Positions 32,479 to 41,174 of a stretch of DNA of 62,829 nucleotides are shown here, piece by piece; position 1 is the stretch's first letter, and each line of letters starts with the position of its first letter. The notes under the pieces are model-generated. The model made no database searches, was not told the DNA's origin, and was given only the letters and a program-made list of their open reading frames with translations. This stretch comes from Acetobacteraceae bacterium (GTDB lineage Bacteria > Pseudomonadota > Alphaproteobacteria > Acetobacterales > Acetobacteraceae): contig JANXMB010000020.1 in assembly GCA_025354865.1 (NCBI GenBank), positions 1-62,829 of the forward strand. Reading direction: 5' to 3'. A program made the translations under genes and the position numbers.

Positions 32479-33975
32479 ATGACCCCCGCGCAATACAAGC
32501 CCGTCGATGTCCTCGTGATCGGCGCGGGCAACGCCGCCGCAAACGCCGCCTTGTCGGCGCACGAACAAGGCGCCTCGGTCGCCATGCTGGAAACCGCGCC
32601 GGAAACCGCGCGCGGCGGCAACTCGGCGTTTACCGGCGGTGCGTTCCGCTTCGTTTACGACGGGCTCGACGACTTGCTGGCGTTGGCGCCGGATATCGCC
32701 GACCTCGACCTCGCGAATATCGACTTCGGCACCTACACCGAAGGCCAGTATTTCGACGACATGGGCCGCCTGACCGATTATCGCTGCGATCCCGAATTGA
32801 CCGAGGTGCTGATCGGCGGCTCCTACCAATCCGCGTTGTGGTTGAAGAAACACGGCGTCAAGTTCCAGCCGGCGTTGGGTCGGCAAGCCTTCAAGGTCGA
32901 TGGCAAGTTCAAATTCTGGGGCGGACTGGCCTGCCACCTCAACGGCGGCGGCGCACAACTCGTCAAGACCCTCCACGAGGCGCTCGGCAAAGCCGGCATC
33001 CCCGTCTACTACAACACCACCGGATTCCAATTGCTGCACGACGATGCGCGGGTGCAAGGGGTGCGGGTTCGCAACGGTGGGCGGGTGTACGACCTGCACG
33101 CGCGGTCCGTCGTCCTGGCCTGCGGCGGGTTCGAATCCAACCCCGAAATGCGGTCGCGCTACATCGGGCCGAACTGGGATTTGGCGAAAGTCCGCGGCAC
33201 CCGGTTCAATCAAGGCTACGGGCACAAAATGGCGATGGATATCGGCGCCGCCCCGTTCGGCCATTGGTCCGGCGCCCATGCCGTGCAATGGGACATGAAC
33301 GCGCCGCCCTACGGCGATCTGACCGTCGGCGACCAATTCCAGAAGCACAACTACCCCTTCGGCGTGCTGCTGAACGCCAAAGGCGAGCGCTTCCTGGATG
33401 AGGGCAAGGATTTCCACTCCTACACCTACGCCGCCTACGGGCACGAGGTGATGAAGCAGCCCGGGCTGTTCGCGTGGCAGGTCTTCGACTCCAAGATCAA
33501 CGACCTGTTGCGCAGCGAATACCGCATCCCGCGCATCACCAAGGAAGTGGCGAACACACTCGAAGAACTGGTCGGCAAATTGACCGGCGTCGATCCGGTG
33601 CAGGCGCTGGCGACGCTGAAAGCGTTCAACGAAGCACCGCGGCCGGATGTGAAATTCAACCCCAACGTCCACGATGGGCTGCGCACGATCGGAATTCCCT
33701 TTCCCAAGACCAATTGGGCGCAGAAACTGGATACACCGCCCTATCATGCCTACGGCGTGACGGCCGGCGTGACCTTCACCTTTGGAGGCTTGAAAGTGAC
33801 AACATCGGCAGAAGTCGAGGATACCAACGGCGTGAGAATCGACGGCCTGTTCGCGGCCGGCGAAATTGTCGGAGGGCTTTATTACCACAACTACGGCAGC
33901 GGCACCGGGCTGGTGGCCGGCGTCACCTTCGGCCGGATCGCAGGCAGCGGCGCCGCTGCCTGGGCGCAACGCTGA
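32479..33975 (+). CDS. FAD-dependent dehydrogenase, TcuA (tricarballylate dehydrogenase)-like
   Basis: 498 residues. The FAD Rossmann motif is VDVLVIGAGNAAANAALSA, followed by GGNSAFTGGAFRFVYDGLDD and the fumarate-reductase-type capping and substrate region (YGVTAGVTFTFGGLKVTTSA, then AAGEIVGGLYYHNYGSGTGL). This is the layout of TcuA and flavocytochrome-c-like succinate dehydrogenases, which oxidise a tri- or dicarboxylate to the unsaturated acid. No heme domain or Tat signal is present, so it is cytoplasmic. AAGGAA precedes the ATG. Its stop overlaps the first binding-protein gene start (TGATG), tying dehydrogenation to uptake or sensing of a carboxylate-like substrate. Confidence 0.88.
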   Translation: MTPAQYKPVDVLVIGAGNAAANAALSAHEQGASVAMLETAPETARGGNSAFTGGAFRFVYDGLDDLLALAPDIADLDLANIDFGTYTEGQYFDDMGRLTDYRCDPELTEVLIGGSYQSALWLKKHGVKFQPALGRQAFKVDGKFKFWGGLACHLNGGGAQLVKTLHEALGKAGIPVYYNTTGFQLLHDDARVQGVRVRNGGRVYDLHARSVVLACGGFESNPEMRSRYIGPNWDLAKVRGTRFNQGYGHKMAMDIGAAPFGHWSGAHAVQWDMNAPPYGDLTVGDQFQKHNYPFGVLLNAKGERFLDEGKDFHSYTYAAYGHEVMKQPGLFAWQVFDSKINDLLRSEYRIPRITKEVANTLEELVGKLTGVDPVQALATLKAFNEAPRPDVKFNPNVHDGLRTIGIPFPKTNWAQKLDTPPYHAYGVTAGVTFTFGGLKVTTSAEVEDTNGVRIDGLFAAGEIVGGLYYHNYGSGTGLVAGVTFGRIAGSGAAAWAQR

Positions 33976-35021
33976 TGCGCCGGGTTCTGTTTGGCCTCAC
34001 GGCCCTGGTGTGCGCGCACGCCGCCCAGGCCTGCGACAATCCCCGGCAAATGGACGGGTTCAAGACCTGCGCCGATGTCGCCAAGGCGGAAGCCGAGGGC
34101 ACGGTGCTGGTTTATTCGCCCGATCCGGAAACCAATCAGGCCGCGCTGATGGCATCCTTCACCGCAGCCTTCCCGAAGATCAAAACCAACTACCTGCGTC
34201 TGCAAACCGGCGCGCTCTATGCTCGCTTGATGGCCGAGCGGCAGGCCAAGACGCATATCGCCGATATCCTCGTGCTCACCGACATGACCTTCACGCTTGA
34301 CTTCCAGAAGCGGAAGGGCTGGATGCAATACGTGTCGCCGGAAAGCGGCGCTTACCTGACGAAATATAAAAGCACGCCCGAGGGGCTGTATGTCTGGGGC
34401 GCGGCGATCATCTCCGGCATTGCCTACAACCCGACGACCGTCAAAGCCGAGGACGCGCCGAAAAGCTGGGCCGATCTCGCCAATCCCCGGTGGAAGGACG
34501 CGATCAACGTCAAGGTCTCCACGGCGGGCACGCAGCATCAGGTCTGGTATTCGATCGGCCAGATCCTCGGGCCGAAATTCTGGCAGGATTTCGCCAAGCT
34601 GAATCCTCGGGCGTTCGACAGCTACATCCAGCAGTTCGATCGCACCATCAGTGGTCAGGATCAGATCATCGAGAACGGGCAATACTCCGGCGTGCTGCAA
34701 TTCAAGGCCAAAGGCGCCCCGATCGAATTCGTGTTCCCGACCGAGGGCGAAATCGCCACCCCGTCGGTCTATGGCGCGATCGCCGAGGCCCCGCATCCGG
34801 AAGCGGCGAAACTGTTCATGGATTGGCTCATGGGCGTGCCTGGGCAGACGGCGCTGGTGAAGGCGTCCTCGTTGCACTCGATCCGAGCGGATGTGGCCCC
34901 GCCGACGGGCGGCGCGCCGATTTCGGCGTTCAAGCTGCTGACCCCGGACGACTGGGATGCATTTCTGAAAACGCACACCCAATTCGTGAAGGAATGGGAC
35001 AAAATGGTGGGGATGCGGTGA
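33975..35021 (+). CDS. Extracellular solute-binding protein (Fe3+/putrescine-type), first tandem copy
   Basis: 348 residues. Signal peptide MRRVLFGLTALVCAHAAQA, cleaved by signal peptidase I just before Cys20; the residue at -3 is Ala, so it is not a typical lipoprotein. After a short CDNPRQMDGFKTC segment (Cys20 and Cys32, likely a disulfide) comes a periplasmic binding-protein fold: GTVLVYSPDPETNQAALMAS, FTAAFPKIKTNYLRLQTGAL, ISGIAYNPTTVKAEDAPKSW and PEAAKLFMDWLMG. This resembles iron/thiamine/2-aminoethylphosphonate-type group 1 binding proteins. Its stop overlaps the next gene by one base. No permease or ATPase gene is adjacent, so the partner transporter is unknown. Confidence 0.88.
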   Translation: MRRVLFGLTALVCAHAAQACDNPRQMDGFKTCADVAKAEAEGTVLVYSPDPETNQAALMASFTAAFPKIKTNYLRLQTGALYARLMAERQAKTHIADILVLTDMTFTLDFQKRKGWMQYVSPESGAYLTKYKSTPEGLYVWGAAIISGIAYNPTTVKAEDAPKSWADLANPRWKDAINVKVSTAGTQHQVWYSIGQILGPKFWQDFAKLNPRAFDSYIQQFDRTISGQDQIIENGQYSGVLQFKAKGAPIEFVFPTEGEIATPSVYGAIAEAPHPEAAKLFMDWLMGVPGQTALVKASSLHSIRADVAPPTGGAPISAFKLLTPDDWDAFLKTHTQFVKEWDKMVGMR

Positions 35022-36067
35022 TGATCAAAACTCTTCTGCTCGCGTGCGCCCTGCTGTTCGGTTCTCAGGCATGGGCTTGCGACAATCCGCGTCGGATGGA
35101 TGGATTCGTTACCTGTGCCGATGTGGAAAAAGCCTTCAAGGAAGGCAACATCGTGCACTACGCGCCCGATCCGGAAGCCGAAATGGCCAACTACATGGCC
35201 GCCTTCCACAAGGCCTTCCCGCAGATCCAAACCAATTTCATGCGGCTGCAAACGGGAGCGCTGTATGCGCGTCTGTCGGCCGAGCGGCAGGGCAAGGTTT
35301 ATACCCCGGATACGCTGATGCTGACGGAAATCGGTTTCGCGATCGATTTCCAGAAGCGCGGCGGCTACCAGCATTATATCTCCCCCGAGGCGGCGGCTTA
35401 TAAGGCGAACGAACAGAGTTCGCCGCCGGGGTTCTACACTTGGTACAGCGTCATCGTTGCCGGCATCGCCTACAACCCCACGCTGGTGACGGCCGCTCAA
35501 GCCCCGAAAAGCTACAAGGACCTGATCGACCCACTCTGGGCGGACGGCGTGAACACCAAACTATCGACCTCGGGGCTGCAACATCTGGTTTGGTACGCGC
35601 TGCGCCAACGCTACGGCACCGATTTCTGGCAAAAATTCGGGGCGCTGAAGCCGCGCGGCTTCGACTCTTACGTGCAACAATACGATCGCACCGTCAGCGG
35701 CCAGGACAAGGTCGTGGCGACGGCGCAATATTCTGGATACTTGATCGCCAAGGCCAAAGGCGCGCCGATCCAGTTCGTCATCCCGGAGGAGGGCATGATG
35801 GCGATCCCTGGCGTGCTGGGCGTTGTCGATCGCGCGCCGCACCCCGAAGCAGCGCGCCTGTTCGTGGACTGGTACCTCGGCCAAACCGGGCAGACCATCA
35901 TGTCCAGCACCATGAAAAACTATTCCGCCCGCACCGACGTGCCGCCCCCGCCGGGCGGGGTGCCGCTTACCGCGTTCAAACTGATCGTGCCGGAGAACTG
36001 GGACGATTTCCTCAAGACCCATACCCAGTTCGTCAAGGAATGGGACAGGATGCTCGGTATGCGATAA
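35021..36067 (+). CDS. Extracellular solute-binding protein, second tandem copy
   Basis: 348 residues, the same length as its upstream paralogue. Signal peptide MIKTLLLACALLFGSQAWA, mature protein starting with Cys20 and keeping Cys32 (CDNPRRMDGFVTC). Blocks align along the whole length: QTGALYARLSAERQGKVYT, FQKRGGYQHYISPEAAAYKA, IVAGIAYNPTLVTAAQAPKS, FDSYVQQYDRTVSGQDKVVA and LKTHTQFVKEWDRMLGMR (the last nearly identical in both). The ligand-contact central region differs more, suggesting different ligands. A one-base TGATG overlap couples it to the first copy. It ends 8 bp before the convergent msrQ. Confidence 0.88.
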   Translation: MIKTLLLACALLFGSQAWACDNPRRMDGFVTCADVEKAFKEGNIVHYAPDPEAEMANYMAAFHKAFPQIQTNFMRLQTGALYARLSAERQGKVYTPDTLMLTEIGFAIDFQKRGGYQHYISPEAAAYKANEQSSPPGFYTWYSVIVAGIAYNPTLVTAAQAPKSYKDLIDPLWADGVNTKLSTSGLQHLVWYALRQRYGTDFWQKFGALKPRGFDSYVQQYDRTVSGQDKVVATAQYSGYLIAKAKGAPIQFVIPEEGMMAIPGVLGVVDRAPHPEAARLFVDWYLGQTGQTIMSSTMKNYSARTDVPPPPGGVPLTAFKLIVPENWDDFLKTHTQFVKEWDRMLGMR

Positions 36068-36074
36068 CGCGCTA

Positions 36075-36929
36075 TCACACGGAGCGCACGGCCATCGATC
36101 GGGCCGTGCGCCCGCTGCGACCGAGCCATCGCCGAACGACGACGGACAGCGCCGCGACCGCCCCCGCCATCAGCACGAAATGGGTGGGGCGCAGGCCGAA
36201 ATCCAAACTGAGATTGGTCGCGAAGACCCGCCAAGGGTCGATCCGGGTCGCCAAGCCGTACCACGCGAACTCGATTCCTGCCGTGGCTGCGGCTGCGGCG
36301 GGCACCAACACCGGATAGGCCGCGACGCCGCGCTGCCACGCCCCCGGCATCCCGCGCCACAGCATCATCCATGCGTAAAGCCCGGCGACGAACACCGGTT
36401 CGGACACATTGGCCTTCGACTGGATGAAGTAGTGCAGCAGGCCCAGCGCGATCAGGGGATACGTCGCGTAGTGCAAGCGCTTCCACCAACGACCCATGCG
36501 GGCGATCGCAGCGTTGGTCGATGTTGCACCCAGGACGGCAAATCCCAGCAAAGCGACGAACCCGACGGTGAGGTAGAACCGCAGCCATATCTCGCTGAGC
36601 ACAGTAGTCAGAACGAATTTCTGGTCCAGCGTGTAAAGGGATAAGTGCGCCACCCCGTAGGCAAGCCCGGCCAGTCCGACCATGCGCCGCACCAGCAGCA
36701 ACCCCGGCCATTGCAGCATTCGCGATACCGGCGTCACCGCCAGCGAAATCAGCAGGAACCGAATGGTCCATAGGCCGGTGCCATGGATGGCCTCGGTCAC
36801 CGGGCGGCCGCCGGCCTCCCCGGCGATCCACCACGCGGCGTACCAGATGGCCGGGACGAACGCCGACGCGAACACGGCGGCTTTCAGCGGCAGGAATTTG
36901 CCACGGCGGTCTCTCCAGGGAAGGATCAT
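36075..36929 (-). CDS. msrQ: MsrQ/YedZ heme-binding membrane subunit
   Basis: 284 residues with about seven hydrophobic segments. VTPVSRMLQWPGLLLVRRMV, GLAGLAYGVAHLSLYTLDQK (heme His), RWWKRLHYATYPLIALGLLH (His ligands) and YFIQSKANVSEPVFVAGLY are the ferric-reductase-like signatures of MsrQ, which passes quinol electrons to the periplasmic methionine sulfoxide reductase MsrP. A C-terminal extension (about residues 205-284) with a further membrane segment exceeds the enteric length. No msrP gene is next to it, which is unusual; aat is upstream on the same strand (48 bp). It could serve an MsrP encoded elsewhere or another reductase. Confidence 0.87.
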   Translation of the reverse strand: MILPWRDRRGKFLPLKAAVFASAFVPAIWYAAWWIAGEAGGRPVTEAIHGTGLWTIRFLLISLAVTPVSRMLQWPGLLLVRRMVGLAGLAYGVAHLSLYTLDQKFVLTTVLSEIWLRFYLTVGFVALLGFAVLGATSTNAAIARMGRWWKRLHYATYPLIALGLLHYFIQSKANVSEPVFVAGLYAWMMLWRGMPGAWQRGVAAYPVLVPAAAAATAGIEFAWYGLATRIDPWRVFATNLSLDFGLRPTHFVLMAGAVAALSVVVRRWLGRSGRTARSMAVRSV

Positions 36930-36977
36930 CGGCTGGTCTCCTCGATACGCCTGTCCGACCCGGCCGGCGGCGGAACG

Positions 36978-37646
36978 TTACAACAGTTGCTTGCCGGCAA
37001 TCGCCAGGAATTCCGCAACCAGGGCAGCCGGATCGGGGTCCGCCAGCCAGACAGCGGGCCGTTCGATGGCGTCGGCCAACCGGGCCTTGTAGGTGTCGCG
37101 GGGAATCTCCCGCGCCCCGAACCGAGCGAGGTGGCCGGTAATGAACTGGGTGTCGAGCAGGGTGTAGCCACCCAACCGCAGACGCGCGACCAGATGCACC
37201 AGCGCAACCTTGGACGCATCGGTGGCGAAGCTGAACATGCTTTCGCCGAAAAATGCGCCTCCGAGCGAAACGCCGTAGAGCCCGCCGACCAATTGCCCGT
37301 CGAGGCGGCATTCGACGGTATGCACGCGGCCGATCGCGAATAATGCGCCGAACAGTCGAACGATTTCGGCATTGATCCAGGTATCGGTGCGATCGGGGGT
37401 CGGCGTTGCGCACCCGGCGATGACGCCGAGGAAATCGGTATCGCATGCGACCTGGAAGGCGCCGGACCGCACGGTGCGCAGCAAACGGCGCGGCAGATGG
37501 AAGCCGTCGAGCGGCAGGATGCCCCGTTGTTTGGGATTGAGCCAGATCAGGCGGGGGTCGTCGCGCGATCGTGCCATCGGGAACATACCGATGGCATAAG
37601 CCTGAAGCAGCATGGTCGCGGTGATTTCGGTCGGGCGTGCCGGCAT
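36978..37646 (-). CDS. aat: Leucyl/phenylalanyl-tRNA-protein transferase
   Basis: 222 residues. [95 protein letters not shown] and [20 protein letters not shown] are the conserved Aat blocks. It adds Leu or Phe to N-terminal Arg/Lys of proteins, making N-degrons for ClpS/ClpAP. It is transcribed toward msrQ and away from the VOC gene (68 bp between starts). Firm assignment. Confidence 0.95.
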   Translation of the reverse strand: MPARPTEITATMLLQAYAIGMFPMARSRDDPRLIWLNPKQRGILPLDGFHLPRRLLRTVRSGAFQVACDTDFLGVIAGCATPTPDRTDTWINAEIVRLFGALFAIGRVHTVECRLDGQLVGGLYGVSLGGAFFGESMFSFATDASKVALVHLVARLRLGGYTLLDTQFITGHLARFGAREIPRDTYKARLADAIERPAVWLADPDPAALVAEFLAIAGKQLL

Positions 37647-37714
37647 GCCCTATTGTGCCGGCAAGCGACCGATGGGCAAATACCCCATAACCGATCCACC
37701 CGAGGAAACACGCC

Positions 37715-38098
37715 ATGGTCGCCTTCACCTGGGAACACATCCATCTGCGCACGCAGGACCCCGAAGCCACGGCACAGTGGTACCAGGACAAATTGGGGGC
37801 CGAGATCGTGCGCACGAAAATGGCGGACGGGTCGAACCGCATCGACCTCAATCTCGCGGGACAGAAGGTGTTCATCGCCGCGACCGAACCCGGCAAAGCG
37901 GGGGAGGCGCCGCGTTCCCCCTATTTGGGCTTGGACCATTTCGGCATGACGGTCGCCAACATGGCCGAAGCGGTCGCCGAACTGAAAGCCAAGGGCGTGA
38001 CGTTCTCGATGGAGCCGAAGCAGATCCGGCCCGGCACGACGATCGCCTTCCTCAACGCGCCGGAGAATGTTTCGATCGAGCTGATCCAGCGGGGGTAG
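37715..38098 (+). CDS. VOC (glyoxalase/bleomycin-resistance) family protein
   Basis: 127 residues, one complete VOC unit of two beta-alpha-beta-beta-beta repeats. FTWEHIHLRTQDPEATAQWY carries the first His ligand, GLDHFGMTVANMAEAVAELK the second, and IAFLNAPENVSIELIQRG the C-terminal Glu, so the metal site looks intact. Glyoxalase I-like, dioxygenase or isomerase activities all occur in this fold; the sequence does not choose between them. It ends 1 bp before a short minus-strand relic. Confidence 0.85.
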   Translation: MVAFTWEHIHLRTQDPEATAQWYQDKLGAEIVRTKMADGSNRIDLNLAGQKVFIAATEPGKAGEAPRSPYLGLDHFGMTVANMAEAVAELKAKGVTFSMEPKQIRPGTTIAFLNAPENVSIELIQRG

Positions 38099-38099
38099 A

Positions 38100-38219
38100 T
38101 CAGCCGCCGTCCGGCTCCTTCAGGAACGCAGCGACCGCCAGCCCAGCCAACACCAAGGCTCGGGTTGCCGCACGCCACCCGGTCCAATCGGTCTCATCGA
38201 CAAGGGCAATCCGACGCAT
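38100..38219 (-). pseudogene. Short relic resembling the N-terminus of a UdgX-associated (TIGR03915/DUF4130-like) protein
   Basis: A 39-residue minus-strand frame (MRRIALVDETDWTGWRAATR, then ALVLAGLAVAAF) ends at a TGA abutting the VOC gene. The D-W-x-G-W-R-x-A-x-R-A-L-x-x-A pattern is how TIGR03915-type proteins linked to the UdgX uracil-DNA-binding family begin, after which about 200 more residues would be expected. Here the following sequence is VOC coding sequence on the other strand, so the rest is missing. Alternatives are a genuine micro-protein or a coincidence. The 204-bp gap between the VOC and GGT genes otherwise holds only the GGT ribosome binding region. Confidence 0.3.
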
Positions 38220-38302
38220 ACCGATAGGAGACGCCTTTCCCGGCCACTTTCCAAGCCCGAAGGGCGGCGTATGGTGTGCGTCGATCATCGAACGAGGCCG
38301 CC

Positions 38303-39916
38303 ATGTACCTTCCGACCCGCACCTACCGCACGCCGATCATGGGCCGCAAAGGCGCCGTGGCGACCAACCATCCGCTGGCCACGCAAGCCGGGCTGGATGT
38401 GCTGCGGGAGGGCGGCAACGCGGTCGATGCAACCGTCGCGGTTGCCCTGACCTTGAGCGTGGTGGAACCCATGATGTCCGGCCTGGGCGGCGACGGGTTT
38501 TACCAGGTGCACCACCAGGGCGCGACGAAATGCTGGAACGCCACGGGATCGGCACCTCGCGCGGCAACACCGGAACGCTTCCGATCCAGCGGCATCGCGG
38601 TGCGCGGCCCCCTGAGCGTCTCGACCCCCGGCTTCCTCGGCGGTCTCGGCGCATTGCATGCGGCGCATGGCACTTTGGCCTGGGCACGCCTCTGCGCGCC
38701 CGCCATCGCCCACGCCCGCGACGGCTTCCCAGCCACCCATCATTACCGCCATTTCGTGGAAGATGTCCGCGCCATCGTCGCCGCCGACCGCCGCAGCCAT
38801 GCGGTGTTCCTAAGCGGTCTGGCCACCGGGGAGCCACCGTTCGCCTCCACGATCGTGCAAGCCGACCTCGCCCGCACGTTGGAAGAAATCGCCGCCGACG
38901 GTGCCGAAACCTTCTATCGCGGCCCGTTGGCCCGACGCCTCGCCGCCGGCATGCGAGAGGCCGGGGTACTGGTGGACGAGCACGATCTCGCCGCCTGCCA
39001 GCACGAGGTGCAGGACCCCATCGCGATTTCCTATCGCGGCTTTCAGGTCAGCCAGACCCCGCCGAACTCCACCGGCTTCACCCACCTGCAAATGTTGAAA
39101 ATCGTCGAGCGCTTCGACCTCGCCGCGATGGACCCGGTGCAGCGCATCCATGTGCTGGTGGAGGCAAAGAAGCGGGCCTTCCAGGATCGGGAGCGTTTCG
39201 GCACCGATCCTCGGCATGGCACGGTGCCGCTCGACCGGCTGCTGTCCGACGCCAACGCCGACGCCATCGCCGCCTCGATCGACATGGGTCGCGCGGCGGA
39301 GATCGAGTTGGCCGAACCGGAACAGCCGGACGGCAATACCACCTATTTCTGCGTCGTCGATGGGTCGGGGAATGCGGTGTCGGGCATTCAAAGCATCAAC
39401 TCCGGCTTCGGTTCGGGCGTCACTGCCGGGGATACCGGGGTGCTGCTGAACAACCGCATGGCCTATTGGCATCTGGCACCCGGCCATGCCAACCGACTGG
39501 TCCCCGGCAAGCGCGTCCGCCACACCATGAACGCACCGATGGTGTTCAAGGACGGACGGTTGTGGGCGGTGGAGGGCACCCCCGGCGCCGATAATCAGGT
39601 GCAGGTCAACTTGCAGGTTCTGACCGCGATGATGGACCTCGGCGCCGATCCGCAAGCCGCGCTGGAGGCCCCGCGCTGGACCTCGGTCCAGCGGGGCCAG
39701 GGTGCCAACTGGCCGCACGACGGCGACGGCCGCCTGACGATCGAACCGGGTTTCGGCGCCGATGTGCTGGCCGGGCTGGAGGGCCTCGGCCATCGCCTGA
39801 ACCGCGTCGGACCGTTGGAAGGACCGTGCAGCGTCGAGGCGATCCGTGTCATGGACAACGGCGTTCTGGTCGCCGGATCCGATCCGCGGCGGGATGGCTG
39901 GGCGGGGGCATTCTAG
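38303..39916 (+). CDS. Gamma-glutamyltransferase family protein, intracellular type
   Basis: 537 residues starting at MYLPTRTYRTPIMGRKGAV with no signal peptide, unlike secreted GGTs. Ntn-hydrolase features are clear: GLDVLREGGNAVDATVAVAL, EPMMSGLGGDGFYQVHHQG, and the autoprocessing region PDGNTTYFCVVDGSGNAVSG where the first Thr of TT would become the N-terminal nucleophile, then SINSGFGSGV and MAPM-like MNAPMVFKDGRL. Such enzymes hydrolyse or transfer gamma-glutamyl or acyl-amide groups, and some are cephalosporin acylases. It is convergent with the nucleoside transporter gene, 7 bp away. The substrate is unknown. Confidence 0.9.
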   Translation: MYLPTRTYRTPIMGRKGAVATNHPLATQAGLDVLREGGNAVDATVAVALTLSVVEPMMSGLGGDGFYQVHHQGATKCWNATGSAPRAATPERFRSSGIAVRGPLSVSTPGFLGGLGALHAAHGTLAWARLCAPAIAHARDGFPATHHYRHFVEDVRAIVAADRRSHAVFLSGLATGEPPFASTIVQADLARTLEEIAADGAETFYRGPLARRLAAGMREAGVLVDEHDLAACQHEVQDPIAISYRGFQVSQTPPNSTGFTHLQMLKIVERFDLAAMDPVQRIHVLVEAKKRAFQDRERFGTDPRHGTVPLDRLLSDANADAIAASIDMGRAAEIELAEPEQPDGNTTYFCVVDGSGNAVSGIQSINSGFGSGVTAGDTGVLLNNRMAYWHLAPGHANRLVPGKRVRHTMNAPMVFKDGRLWAVEGTPGADNQVQVNLQVLTAMMDLGADPQAALEAPRWTSVQRGQGANWPHDGDGRLTIEPGFGADVLAGLEGLGHRLNRVGPLEGPCSVEAIRVMDNGVLVAGSDPRRDGWAGAF

Positions 39917-39923
39917 ATTGCAC

Positions 39924-41171
39924 TCAGGACGGCATCAGCGCGCCGGCCACCGCTCCGCTCATGCATGTCGCCAGCGTGCCGGCCAGGATGGACCGCAGGC
40001 CCAACGCCACAATCTCCGGCCGGCGGGCCGGCACCATTGCGCCCAGACCGCCGATCACGATCCCCAGGCTGCCGAAATTGGCAAAGCCGCACAGCGCATA
40101 GGTTAGCACGATCCGGGTGCGCGGCGTCATCGCGTCCGGCGGCAAGCGGGAGAAATTCAGGTAGGCGACGAATTCGTTCAAGACCGTCTTCGTCGCCATC
40201 AGGGACGATGCGACCTCGATATCCTGCCACGGCACACCGATCAGCCACATCACCGGCCGAAACGGCAACGCAAACAGCCGCTGCAACGTCACCGGCACGC
40301 CGTCCCACATCGGCAATTGGCCCAACCCCATATCGATCAACGCCACCATCGCCACCGTGACCAACAGGGTGGCGACGATCGCGGCCAGGATCGGCACGCC
40401 GTCCATCGTACCCTTGACCAGAGCATCGATCGCACCGACCGGTGGGTCGTGCAGGATCAGCTTGCCGTCCTCCACCTCCGGTGGGCCGAACGGCACCATC
40501 AGTGCGGCAATCGCCAGCCCGGCCGGCGTGCTGATAACCGAGGCGATCAGGATATTGCCAAGCGCGTTCGGCACGACCGGGGCCAGGAAGGACCCGTAAA
40601 CGATCATCACCGTGCCCGCGACGCCAGCCATGCCGCAGGTCATCAGGGCGAATAGCTCCCCGCGTTGCATGCGCATCAGATAGGGCCGCACCAGCAGCGG
40701 GGCCTCCACCATGCCCACGAAAATATGCACCGCCGCGCCCAGGGCCAGCGGCCCGCCGATCCCCATCGACCGGCGCAAGAGCCACGCGAAAGCCCCGACC
40801 ACCCGTTGCAGGATGCCCCAATGGAACATCAGCGACGCCAGTGCGCTGACCGTCAGAACCAACGGCAGCGCCTGGAAAGCGAGGATAAAACTTGCGCCGG
40901 GATGGGTTTCCGCGAAGGGCAGCGCCAATCCCGCAAGGTAGCCGAAAACGAACGCGGTGCCGATCTCGGTCGCCTTGTGCACCGCCTCCGCCGCATCGCT
41001 CGCCACGAACAGGGCTCGGTTTGCTGCGGGAATGCCGATCAACACCGCCGCGAGCACCGATTGCAGCACCATCCCGACCACGACGGTGCGCCATTGGATG
41101 CGGCGTCGATCCTCGCTGAGTGCCCAGGCCAGGGCCAGCAACACGAGCACACCGAACGCCGCATGGGCCAT
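39924..41171 (-). CDS. CNT (NupC) family nucleoside transporter
   Basis: 415 residues, polytopic inner-membrane protein with about ten hydrophobic stretches. TEIGTAFVFGYLAGLAL, ASLMFHWGILQRVVGAFAWL, GAAVHIFVGMVEAPLLVRPY, FALMTCGMAGVAGTVMIVYG, SSLMATKTVLNEFVAYLNF and LTYALCGFANFGSLGIVIGG are the concentrative nucleoside transporter signatures (EAPLL and NEF motifs contact sodium and nucleoside). It imports nucleosides with sodium or protons. It starts 3 bp after the TPP-enzyme stop, so it probably belongs to the same transcript, hinting that the transported ligand feeds that enzyme; that link is inference. Confidence 0.92.
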   Translation of the reverse strand: MAHAAFGVLVLLALAWALSEDRRRIQWRTVVVGMVLQSVLAAVLIGIPAANRALFVASDAAEAVHKATEIGTAFVFGYLAGLALPFAETHPGASFILAFQALPLVLTVSALASLMFHWGILQRVVGAFAWLLRRSMGIGGPLALGAAVHIFVGMVEAPLLVRPYLMRMQRGELFALMTCGMAGVAGTVMIVYGSFLAPVVPNALGNILIASVISTPAGLAIAALMVPFGPPEVEDGKLILHDPPVGAIDALVKGTMDGVPILAAIVATLLVTVAMVALIDMGLGQLPMWDGVPVTLQRLFALPFRPVMWLIGVPWQDIEVASSLMATKTVLNEFVAYLNFSRLPPDAMTPRTRIVLTYALCGFANFGSLGIVIGGLGAMVPARRPEIVALGLRSILAGTLATCMSGAVAGALMPS

Positions 41172-41174
41172 GGA

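Noticed and set aside
33128-33138. GGTTCGAATCC, a perfect tRNA T-loop-like sequence
   Set aside because: Inside the TcuA-like coding sequence in frame, with no acceptor or anticodon stem around it.
32287-33969. 560-codon minus-strand open frame
   Set aside because: Antisense to the TcuA-like gene; composition typical of a shadow frame.
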